NCBI GenBank assembly: GCA_964468205.1
Contig: CAYXVG010000040.1
Span: 6,134-70,133 of the forward strand
Direction: 5' to 3'
From: CAWELS01 sp964468205
Lineage (GTDB): Bacteria > Acidobacteriota > Terriglobia > Bryobacterales > Bryobacteraceae
DNA length: 64,000 nucleotides
The notes beneath the pieces were generated by a model that saw nothing but the letters and a program-made list of their open reading frames with translations, ran no database searches and was not told the DNA's origin. Of the stretch, positions 1 through 8,118 are shown in pieces; the stretch's first letter is position 1, and each line of letters starts with the position of its first letter. The translations under genes were made by a program, and so were the position numbers.

Positions 1-73
1 CGCAACCGCTGGCGGCCAACCCGGCCGTTATCAGCAACGCGATCGCCATCATCTTGTAGTCTCTTCCAATCAT
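1..73 (-). CDS. Putative lipoprotein, N-terminal fragment
   Basis: Only the first 24 codons lie in the window; the gene runs off the left edge. The start ATG (complement of 71-73) is preceded by a strong GGAGGTTG ribosome site four bases upstream. The peptide has a basic N-terminus, a hydrophobic stretch and a lipobox-like end (LAASGC), so it is probably a lipoprotein exported by Sec and lipidated on Cys24. Nothing of the mature protein is visible, so no function can be given. Confidence 0.6.
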   Translation of the reverse strand, partial: MIGRDYKMMAIALLITAGLAASGC

Positions 74-176
74 GACAACCTCCTTAGTCCTTTTTCCGCT
101 TGCAGGCTGAGTGACGTGGCGGAGCGCCGGCGAACCCCCGCTCGCGGCTCGGAGGTTCGCCGGATCGCCCCCGGCT

Positions 177-1067
177 TCAGCGAGCCGCCCGCAGCATCTT
201 CGGCACGGCGAGGTAGCCGACGATGCGATCTTTCTTGACCTCATTCACCACAATTTCGTATGGCGACCGGCTGCCGGAGAGGTAGAATTGTACCGGCTCG
301 TTCACGGTGCGGTTCTTCTTCTCGACCCGCAGGTCGTCGGCGATGACGTCGATCGTGAATCTGCCCTGCTTCGGCTTGGTCTTCTTGAGTTCCATTGCGA
401 CGTTGCCGATTTTGTAAGTCCGCTTGTTCTTGGGGATGGTGAATTCGTGGTATTCGCGCTCGCCGAGTTTCCGGAGGGTCGCAAGTTCCTGAGCGTTGGT
501 CGCGATGAGACCGCTTTGCACTCCGAGGTCCCCTTTGACGCTGGTCAGTTCCGTGCGCGCGGCGTCGAGGCCGGAGGCAAGCTCGGCCTTCGCACTGGCG
601 ACATCGCCGCGCACATTCTCGACGTCCGTTTGCACCTTGAACACGGCCTCGCCGTTCTGTTGGGCCGCGCCTTTGAGCTGCTGCAATTCATCGATCGTCA
701 GCGCCTGTTTCTGGCGGTACTCCGTAGCCAGTTTGCTGAGCGCCAATTCCGTCTGGCGTCCGGCCTGCTGCGACGCCTTACCCGCGGCCGTCCGCGCAGC
801 TTCCTGTGTCTTCTTCAATTCGCTGCGGAGCATCACTTCGTGGGTGTCCGCCCGCACGGTCAGATCACGAGCGCGTTCTTCAAGGCCCGTGACTTGCTGC
901 TGGTAGGCCGACTCCATCTGCTCCATCGATCCCTGGATCTGAACAGTCTTCCAAACCGCGAAGACGTTTCCGGCCAGCAGCGCGAGCATCACACCCCACA
1001 CCGCCGCCATCTTCCAATTCTTCGGTTTCCGCTCTGGCTCTTTGTGCATCGTCAATGTGTCCACCAT
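177..1067 (-). CDS. Membrane-anchored coiled-coil protein of unknown function
   Basis: A 296-residue protein with one transmembrane segment near residues 21-40 (MAAVWGVMLALLAGNVFAVW), followed by a long Gln/Glu/Ala-rich region (about residues 45-200) that should form a coiled coil, and a C-terminal beta-rich domain (about 205-290). I chose the ATG at 1067 because AAGGAG lies upstream at proper distance; an in-frame ATG 15 codons further upstream has no comparable site. It probably forms an elongated periplasmic or cell-envelope structure. I do not recognise the family; the gene could be co-transcribed with the lipoprotein that starts at 73. Confidence 0.7.
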   Translation of the reverse strand: MVDTLTMHKEPERKPKNWKMAAVWGVMLALLAGNVFAVWKTVQIQGSMEQMESAYQQQVTGLEERARDLTVRADTHEVMLRSELKKTQEAARTAAGKASQQAGRQTELALSKLATEYRQKQALTIDELQQLKGAAQQNGEAVFKVQTDVENVRGDVASAKAELASGLDAARTELTSVKGDLGVQSGLIATNAQELATLRKLGEREYHEFTIPKNKRTYKIGNVAMELKKTKPKQGRFTIDVIADDLRVEKKNRTVNEPVQFYLSGSRSPYEIVVNEVKKDRIVGYLAVPKMLRAAR

Positions 1068-1246
1068 GACTTTCCTGTCTCCTTGCGTCAGAAAGGGCAC
1101 ACGAGCTGCCAAAGTAGAAGTTGTTGAAATATAGATGGTTATTGCCAGAAGGTGAGTCGGGCGACGATGTCAATTCGACATGCCATGTAATTCCTGCCTT
1201 TTATAGCTGCATAGCGGGAACCGCGAACGGGTTAACATCCGGTGAG

Positions 1247-1970
1247 ATGACTCCGCTTCTGTACGGTGAACTCGCGTTATGGTACCGGCTGTTAGATCCA
1301 ACCGGCGACCACGCGGAGGAGACCGCAATCTATCGAACGGCATTTGAGCACGCCGTTTCGCCACGCGTCACATCGCTGCCGGAGCTCGGTGCGGGGTCAG
1401 GGAATAATGCCCATTACTTAAAGAGGCACTTTCAATGCACGTTGATCGACATCTCCGAGCTGATGCTGGAGCTGAGCCGCAACCTGAACCCCGAATGCGA
1501 GCACCATTTGGAAGATATGCGAAGGGTCCGGCTTGACCGCACATTTGATGCGGTTCGAGTGCATGACGCCGTGGTACACATGACGGGGGAGCAGGATCTT
1601 CTGGCAGCCGCCCGGACCGCCTTTTTTCACACCCGCCCTTGGCGGCGCGGCCCTTCTTGCTCCGGACTGTTTCCACGAGACGTTCCAAGAGCAAGCCGTA
1701 CTTCATGAGGGCGGGCCGGAGGGGCGTGAACTTCGTTGCGTAGAGTGGACGTGGGATCCGGATCCCGGTGACACAACCTATTCGGTGGATTACGCGTTCC
1801 TCCTACGAGAGGGTGGACAGATGCGCGCGGTTCATGACCGGCACGTCGAGGGGCTGTTTCCGAAGTCCGTGTGGATTCGCGTCCTGTCAGAAGCGGGATA
1901 TGAAGTTGGCCTCATCCCCGGCGCGGCTGGGGAGTGCGAGATACTGCTCTGCCGTCGCAAGGCGCCGTGA
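1247..1970 (+). pseudogene. Class I SAM-dependent methyltransferase, broken by a one-base insertion
   Basis: The reading frame from the ATG at 1247 encodes a small class I methyltransferase: an SAM-binding glycine motif (ELGAGSGNNA), an acidic end of strand 2 (LIDIS), and a following DAV strand. At 1639-1640 an extra T in CCCTTGGC switches the frame. Removing it restores HTRPGGAALLAPDCF and an open frame to the TGA at 1968-1970, covering the C-terminal half with SVDYAFLLREGG. The intact protein would have about 240 residues. It is either a recent pseudogene or a sequencing error. It converges on the CapK-like gene six bases away. Confidence 0.75.
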
Positions 1971-1976
1971 AGCCGT

Positions 1977-3248
1977 TCACCGAAGCATGTCTGCCGGCAG
2001 ATGGGTGACGAAGGAACGGAACTTGCGTTTTTCTTCTGGGATGGAGTCAGTGAGCTGGAGATCTATGGTTACAGGTTCGGCGAGCCTGTCGAGGAGCTGG
2101 CGACGGAGCGCGCCGAGCGTTTCATCCGGCCAGGGGGTGCGGGTGACAAGGAGAATCCTCAAGTGGTCAACCCGCTCCTGGATGATGCGGAACTGCAGCA
2201 CATCCGTGTAGCGGCGGAGCACCACTCTGCACAAAACGGGAGGAACCAGCCGGCCGCTTGGCAGGCGGAGTAGGTCCTCGGCCCGGCCGTGAGGGGGAGC
2301 GATCAAGGGGAACGGCGAGCCGCATGAGCACTGCCCCGCGAGGCGCGTGACACGGTCGCCGAGCTCGTAGCGGATGAAGGGCATTGTCCGCATATTGAGG
2401 GTGCTGACCAAAACCGTGCCGGGTTCGCCGCAGGGGGCGGGACGATCTCCGTTGCGAGTTTCGAGGAGCACATGATCGGCGTTTACGTGGAGGCCCTCGC
2501 GGGCGGAACATTCGGCGGCGATCCGGCCGGTTTCGAGGCATCCGTAGAAATTGAACGCATCCAGGCCGAAGTCATCGCGAACCTGGTCGCGCAACAGCTC
2601 GTCGAGCACTTCGGATGAACTGATGAGCAGCCGCGGCCTTATGTACTCGCGCAGCGAGCGGCCGGCCTGGTGGCGTAGCGCGCGGAGAGTGCCAGGGTAG
2701 AACCAGAGAATTGTTGGTTGCCAGAGTTCGAGGAGCGGCAGCAGATCCTTCGGGTCCATCAGGCCGGGCATGTATGTGCGATAGATGCCGATACGGTCGT
2801 TGAGACGGAGCGGGCGTTTGCGGTGGGGCCCGACAGAGACGAGCAGATCTTGCGGAACGAACCCGATCCGGCGAAGGGTGCGCATTTCGATCAGGCTGCG
2901 GAGGTGGCGTTCCCACGGTGTGACATAAATCGCCAGCGGAGTGCCCGTGCTTCCGGAAGTTCGAAACTCGATGCAGGCGCTGGGATCGACGCCGGTGGCG
3001 AGGACTTCCGCTTGGCCGGCGGACTGCAGGTCGCGTTTGGTGGTGAGCGGAATGCGCTCCAGATCTTCCATGGCGCGGAAGTCATCCGGGTGAAAGCCGG
3101 CCGCCTGGAAGCGGCGGCGGTAGAAGGGTACGTTGTCAAGAGCATGGTGAAGAACGCGCTGGAGTTTCCGGAATTGCAGAGTTCGCAGCTCATCCGGTGA
3201 CTTTCGCGGAGCCGTGCAGATGCTGATGAGACGCGACAGCATGGTCAT
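1977..3248 (-). CDS. Phenylacetate-CoA ligase/CapK-family adenylate-forming enzyme
   Basis: A 423-residue member of the PaaK/CapK branch of the ANL superfamily. It shows an N-terminal helical part with DNVPFYRRRF, the phosphate-binding loop RTSGSTGTPLAIYVT (about residues 95-109), a substrate-domain strand FNFYGCLETGRIAAEC, and a motif near residue 290 (FIRYELGDRV) equivalent to the YRTGD ATP-binding motif. Enzymes of this family activate carboxylic acids as adenylates and CoA thioesters; the substrate cannot be read here. It lies 81 bp downstream of the NRPS-like gene on the same strand and probably serves the same pathway. Two in-frame ATGs (3248 and 3242) are possible starts; neither has a strong ribosome site. 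Confidence 0.8.
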   Translation of the reverse strand: MTMLSRLISICTAPRKSPDELRTLQFRKLQRVLHHALDNVPFYRRRFQAAGFHPDDFRAMEDLERIPLTTKRDLQSAGQAEVLATGVDPSACIEFRTSGSTGTPLAIYVTPWERHLRSLIEMRTLRRIGFVPQDLLVSVGPHRKRPLRLNDRIGIYRTYMPGLMDPKDLLPLLELWQPTILWFYPGTLRALRHQAGRSLREYIRPRLLISSSEVLDELLRDQVRDDFGLDAFNFYGCLETGRIAAECSAREGLHVNADHVLLETRNGDRPAPCGEPGTVLVSTLNMRTMPFIRYELGDRVTRLAGQCSCGSPFPLIAPPHGRAEDLLRLPSGRLVPPVLCRVVLRRYTDVLQFRIIQERVDHLRILLVTRTPWPDETLGALRRQLLDRLAEPVTIDLQLTDSIPEEKRKFRSFVTHLPADMLR

Positions 3249-3329
3249 CCAGCCCCACGGCGAAACATGGCGGCTACCGGTGAGGGTATCACGGGAGAAG
3301 TGGTGGAGGCGTCCAGGCGCCGGGGCGAT

Positions 3330-6300
3330 TCAGTCACTGGCCGCGGGTTGCGTTTTGTAGATTGAGGGCGTCTTCTGTAGGAGTCTCTGAAGACGCTCGG
3401 CAAGAGCGGCCACGTTCGGCTCGCGCAGCACCTCCATCTCCTTGCCCGGGACTGAATGGACATCGATGCCATCGCGGACCAGCGGACCCCAGAATGGTTC
3501 GGGGTCGTGAAAGCGGTCGTTCTCGCCTTGGAAGAAGACTAGCCGGCCGGAAAATTCCCGCGGCCGGTATGAGCGACTGGCCTGGAAGTTACACTCACGG
3601 ACGTAGGGTTTGCGCAGCGGGGCCGGGATCGTGCGACCGTTGCGGGAGATGAGTTCCGCGGCGGTGGCGGCGATCCAGTCGCGCGCGCGCAGGAACCGGA
3701 AGCGGAGCCGGCCGAGCAGATAGGCCATCGATGCCCGGCCGCGATGGGCAGAGAAATAACGCCAGTGGTAGCGGACGGCTTCCCGGAAGGATGAAACGGT
3801 TCTCCATTCGCCATCGGTGTTGAAGTTGAAGAGCAACTCCACATCCTCGCCTTGGGACTCCAATTCGACCGCCATTTCGAGCGCCACATAAGCGCCGAAG
3901 CAGAAGCCACCCAGCCGCCACGGCCCCCGCGGACGTACGGTTCCAATTTCGTCAATGTAACGGGAGGCTAATTCAGGAATAGTGAGCGCCGGCCGCCGGG
4001 CGCCATCAAGGCCGGGAGCCTGTAGGCCGTACACGGGCTGGTCTGGTCCGAGGCGCTGGGCGAGATCGCGATAGAAGAGGACGTCGCCTTCGATGGCGTG
4101 GACGCAGAACAACGGCGGCTGCGAACCGGATGGCTGAATCGGCACGAGCGAGACAGTGTTCCGGGGCCGGCTGGCGCCGCTCACGCGGCCGGCGAGGCGC
4201 CGGGGCGTCGGGGCTTCGAACAGTACGGCTAAGGGCAGATCGGTTCCTAACGCCTGATTTAGTCTTGAGATTGATTCCACGGCGGTCATCGAGTTGCCAC
4301 CGAGTTCGAAGAAGTCGTCGTCGCCATGGACCTCGTTCACTTCCAGCACGTCGCGCCAGACCGCGGCGATGGTTTCCTCGACCGAGCCGCGCGGTTCGGG
4401 CGGGGGCGGCAACTCGCGGACACTGAGTTTTCCGCTCAGGGTGCGGGGCAACTCCGAGACGAACTCAAAGCGGGCAGGGATCATGTAGTCCGGGAGAGAT
4501 TCGCCGAGGAAGCGCTGCAGCAGGCGGCCAAGCCCTGGAATGGTCCGGACATGTTCCTGGCCGCGCTGGCCGGGCCGCAGCGTTCTGTCCGATGACCGTC
4601 GAACCGCATAGATGGAGTGCAACTCCGTGCCTTTCAGGACCGCTTCCTGGTGCACCACGAAATCATAGCCGTTCTCTTCCAGAAGTTTGCCGAGGACAGG
4701 CAGGTTGGCCATGTGGTCGGCTTTGATGACGATTTGATCGATGCGCTGCCAATCGGAGTCCTCAATGCCGTGGAGAATGTCCACTTCGCTCTTTTCGGCG
4801 TTGATTTTGAGGAGGTGGATCCGGTCGACACCGGTTCTTTGCAGCACTCCGGAGAGAGTGTCCTGGCGCACCTGGATGGTCTCCGGACGGAGCCGTGCGT
4901 CGAGAATTTGTCCGGTGTGCTCAGTAGGCGGCGCTATTCCGGGCTGGTTATCCATGTATCGCCTGATGAGGTCCTTTTCGCTATCAGGGTCGGCGTAGCG
5001 GCCGGAGAGAATTGAGAAGCCGGGAAACACGGTGAACTCCTCGACGCCGGCACGACTCGCAAGGGCGCAAGAGAATAGCCGCGCATCGAGGCGGAAGCGC
5101 TCGACGTTTTCGCGCAGCGCCTCGTGCGCGCCGGGGTTCGGTTCAAAGCAATAGAGCCGCGGCTGGTGGCAGAGGAGTCCGGCGAAGATTGAGAACAGGC
5201 CGATGTTGGCTCCGACGTCAAAAATGGTGTCGCCGTCGCGGAAGGTGATGCCGTAGCGGAGATAGGTCTGGTCTTCAAAGATGTGCCGGTAGGTGAATTC
5301 GGTTTCATGCCTGTTCTGGTGGGCGACACGCAACCCGTTGGGCAGCCGGTGACTCTTGCGCGAGCCGAATCCGGCAGGCACGACATACGCCGTCAATTGG
5401 GTTTGTTCCGAAGCATCCTTCCTGCCCGTGACCGCGGCGTCGGCCACGGCCGGGTGGGCTCGGAGTGCGGTCTCAACCTCGCGCGGTTCGACGCGAAAGC
5501 CGCGGACCTTCAGCCGGCTATCAACGCGGCCGGCGAATTCGAGAACGCCGCCGCGGAGCCGGCCGAGGTCGCCGGTACGATATTCTTCAAATCGTTCGCC
5601 ATCAATGTAGCCGTCGGCGATTCGTCCCGTGACACAAATCTCCCCATCTTCGCGCAGTTGGATTTTTGTGTCCGGGGTTGGGTAGCCAAGGGGAACGATG
5701 CCTTCCCGGGGCAGATCTCCATCGGGGAGTGGATAGATTGCCGCGGTACCCGCCGTTTCGGTTTGGGAGTAGAGATTCAGGATGCGCGCCGCGTGGCCCA
5801 GTCCGGACCGCCACATTCGGGGCAATTCCCATGGCAGCGCTTCGCCGGTGAGTTGGATTTGGCGTAGCCGGCTGTCGAGCAACTCGGACTTGACGCCTTC
5901 CGGGAGCCGTTCTAGCACAGCGACCGCATTTCGCCACACGCTTGGTACGGTGTCCCAGACTGTAACGGCGCGCTCTTTCATGAGGCGCAGCAGCGCCAGG
6001 GGGTCCAACCGCTCCGTTTCACGGGCGACGACAAGAGCGGCTCCCACCGAGAGCGGCAGCAGTGTTTGGCGGACCGAAGCGGAGAAGGAGAAGCTGGCAG
6101 TGTGGAGGCAGATATCGCCGGATTGTATGCCAAGGGGCTCCCGGATCGCCTGCAGGTAGCTTGCAAGTGTGCCGTGCGAGACCAAAACGCCTTTCGGCTC
6201 TGCCGTGGAGCCGGAAGTAAACATGACGTATGCAGGAGCATCCGCCTCACGGCGGACGGCGATGTCGTTATCGTCTGAGGGCAGGCTCACTTCGCCGTCA

Positions 6301-7700
6301 ATCATCAGCGCAGGGCGGGATTTGGCGACCATCAGCTTCAGACGCTCGGGGGGATATCCGGGATCGAGCGGCACGTAACCGGCTCCCGTCTTGAGGGCCG
6401 CGAGAATTGCGATCACGAAATCGCTCGAGCGGGGCAGCCGGATGCCGACCAGCGTACCCGGCCGGGCTCCCCGCGACCGCAGGTAACGCGCCAGGCGATT
6501 GGCGCGGCGGTTCAGTTCCGCGTATGTCCATTCGCGGCCGTTGTCGATGAGCGCGGTTCTATGGGGCGTCTCTCTGACCTTGCGTTCGAAGAGATCGGCC
6601 GGTAGAGTGGCGGCGCCCTGGACTATCTCCCGGCGAGGCTCGATGATGATCTCGGCCTTTCCGGCCGTCGTCGTCTGGCCGAGCTGGTTCGTGCCCGTCA
6701 CTTTTAAGCAGGCCACGTCTTCCCGTTTGCTGGTGACCACGGCTTCATAAGTGGTGGTGTCTCCGTAGAGATTCGGGGCCAGTAACTGGATGCCGAAGCG
6801 CCGCAGGAAACCGTTGTCGCCCATCCAATTGGTGAGCAGAGGGGTCATCCAGGCAAAGCGCATGACTCCGTTGTCGAAGGGAGCGGGCATTCCGCGCTGG
6901 GAAGCAAGCTGGAAATCCTCATGTTGCTGGGAGTTCTTCACCGGCCAGCCGGTCACAGGATTAATGACGGCAGTGTGCGGCGCTGCGGCGGCATCGCGAT
7001 AGCCGAGCGCGCCCGCCCGGTAGGAAGGGCCGGCTGCCGCTTGCCAGCAAATCAGATCGCCGATCGTAAGCGGGCCTCGAATCAGCGGCGGGATTCTGAG
7101 ACCATCGCTGACATCGGCGGCACGCAACGGGGTGGCGCCACGCCTCTCTTCGCGTTCCAGGGCTTGGCGGATCCGCTCGCGTTCTTGTTCCGTATAGCGG
7201 TGAGCCGGCCGGTCGAGCAGCAGTTCGTTTCCTTCCTGGAGGCGGCGGACCAGCGTGCAACGCGCACGGGCCACCACTTCGTCGCGACCCCTCCAGTAGG
7301 TGGTCTCGGAGAGGATATGGACAGAGCGGCGGCCATCTTGTCCGGTCACGTCGCGCACGCCGGTCTGCCGGGCGGCGGCGCGCAGTTCATCGCCCTCGAG
7401 CACGGGCTGTAGCCATTCGAACTCGAGCTCGCCAATCAGGTTGGAGAGCGGCGCCGCGACAGGCGCTCCATGCAGAACCGGGTAGAGTACGGAGGCAAGA
7501 AACGCGGGCGGGGCGACCAGCCGCCCATAACGGCTGCCGGCAGCGTAGGCGGGATCCAGCCAGAGCGGATTGTCGTCGCTGATGCCATAGGCGAAATGGC
7601 GGATGGCATCGGCGGTGGCGCGGCTGTTCCAGATTTCCCGCTCGCGGAGTTCTTGACCGTTCAGTTCGCGGGATCGGGCGATGAAGTCGTCAACACTCAT
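3330..7700 (-). CDS. NRPS-like megaenzyme: dehydratase x2 - adenylation with FkbM methyltransferase - carrier - thioesterase
   Basis: 1456 residues. Domains in order: two MaoC/FAS1-type hot-dog dehydratase-like regions (about 1-155 and 205-355); an adenylation core (370-775) with motif FTSGSTAEPKG at 494-504, YRTGD at 707 and GRVDSRLKVRG at 724; an FkbM-type methyltransferase inserted in it (about 785-1035, FDVGANIG at 827, EPNP at 853); the rest of the adenylation domain (1053-1100, catalytic Lys1091 in SGK); a carrier domain with phosphopantetheine Ser1137 (LGGNSM); and an alpha/beta-hydrolase thioesterase (1190-1450). No condensation domain is present. The thioesterase nucleophile motif is GFCFG, Cys1267 replacing the common Ser. 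The adenylation core has FSFS where amino-acid-activating domains carry FDxS, so an alpha-amino acid substrate is unlikely. A GGAGG-like site precedes the ATG. Confidence 0.85.
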   Translation of the reverse strand: MSVDDFIARSRELNGQELREREIWNSRATADAIRHFAYGISDDNPLWLDPAYAAGSRYGRLVAPPAFLASVLYPVLHGAPVAAPLSNLIGELEFEWLQPVLEGDELRAAARQTGVRDVTGQDGRRSVHILSETTYWRGRDEVVARARCTLVRRLQEGNELLLDRPAHRYTEQERERIRQALEREERRGATPLRAADVSDGLRIPPLIRGPLTIGDLICWQAAAGPSYRAGALGYRDAAAAPHTAVINPVTGWPVKNSQQHEDFQLASQRGMPAPFDNGVMRFAWMTPLLTNWMGDNGFLRRFGIQLLAPNLYGDTTTYEAVVTSKREDVACLKVTGTNQLGQTTTAGKAEIIIEPRREIVQGAATLPADLFERKVRETPHRTALIDNGREWTYAELNRRANRLARYLRSRGARPGTLVGIRLPRSSDFVIAILAALKTGAGYVPLDPGYPPERLKLMVAKSRPALMIDGEVSLPSDDNDIAVRREADAPAYVMFTSGSTAEPKGVLVSHGTLASYLQAIREPLGIQSGDICLHTASFSFSASVRQTLLPLSVGAALVVARETERLDPLALLRLMKERAVTVWDTVPSVWRNAVAVLERLPEGVKSELLDSRLRQIQLTGEALPWELPRMWRSGLGHAARILNLYSQTETAGTAAIYPLPDGDLPREGIVPLGYPTPDTKIQLREDGEICVTGRIADGYIDGERFEEYRTGDLGRLRGGVLEFAGRVDSRLKVRGFRVEPREVETALRAHPAVADAAVTGRKDASEQTQLTAYVVPAGFGSRKSHRLPNGLRVAHQNRHETEFTYRHIFEDQTYLRYGITFRDGDTIFDVGANIGLFSIFAGLLCHQPRLYCFEPNPGAHEALRENVERFRLDARLFSCALASRAGVEEFTVFPGFSILSGRYADPDSEKDLIRRYMDNQPGIAPPTEHTGQILDARLRPETIQVRQDTLSGVLQRTGVDRIHLLKINAEKSEVDILHGIEDSDWQRIDQIVIKADHMANLPVLGKLLEENGYDFVVHQEAVLKGTELHSIYAVRRSSDRTLRPGQRGQEHVRTIPGLGRLLQRFLGESLPDYMIPARFEFVSELPRTLSGKLSVRELPPPPEPRGSVEETIAAVWRDVLEVNEVHGDDDFFELGGNSMTAVESISRLNQALGTDLPLAVLFEAPTPRRLAGRVSGASRPRNTVSLVPIQPSGSQPPLFCVHAIEGDVLFYRDLAQRLGPDQPVYGLQAPGLDGARRPALTIPELASRYIDEIGTVRPRGPWRLGGFCFGAYVALEMAVELESQGEDVELLFNFNTDGEWRTVSSFREAVRYHWRYFSAHRGRASMAYLLGRLRFRFLRARDWIAATAAELISRNGRTIPAPLRKPYVRECNFQASRSYRPREFSGRLVFFQGENDRFHDPEPFWGPLVRDGIDVHSVPGKEMEVLREPNVAALAERLQRLLQKTPSIYKTQPAASD

Positions 7701-8118
7701 GGTTCGCAGAATGACCTCCAGAGCGTTACAAGCGGCATCTACTATCTCGAACCCTCCGGTCTAGATCCCCAAGCGCTTCAACGTTGCCGACGGACTGACA
7801 ATGGAGATTCCTCCCAATATCGCATTCTTGCCCAACTCCGGCAAAGTCCGAACACTGCCGCCGGATTCCGCGCCGTCTCCCGCCCAGAAATTACCCGCTG
7901 GTAATCGAAAACCGCACCTGTTCCGGGAAGGATTTCTCTTGTCAGAGGAAGTTCGATCCGGTTCGGCGTCACGAATTAGGAGCGGGAAAGGCGAAGCCGT
8001 TCCACCTCTTACCATGGCCACATCGGGGAGCAGATCGCGTTCCGCGCATTGCCTTTCGGCACCGGGCGGTAATCCTAGTCTGTAACCACAGCGTCTTCCT
8101 CATTGAGAAGGTAAGCCA
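7701..8118. other. 418-bp divergent intergenic region
   Basis: This gap separates the minus-strand NRPS-like gene from the plus-strand TonB receptor gene. Short open frames in it lack ribosome sites and recognisable content. It should hold divergent promoters; I see an operator-like inverted repeat at 7890-7905 but no clear -35/-10 pair. Confidence 0.5.
7890..7905. promoter_or_regulatory. Operator-like inverted repeat
   Basis: Perfect six-base arms ATTACC and GGTAAT separated by CGCT, in the middle of the divergent gap between the NRPS-like locus and the TonB receptor. Such short dyads are often dimeric repressor sites, but there is no direct evidence of a regulator. Confidence 0.3.
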
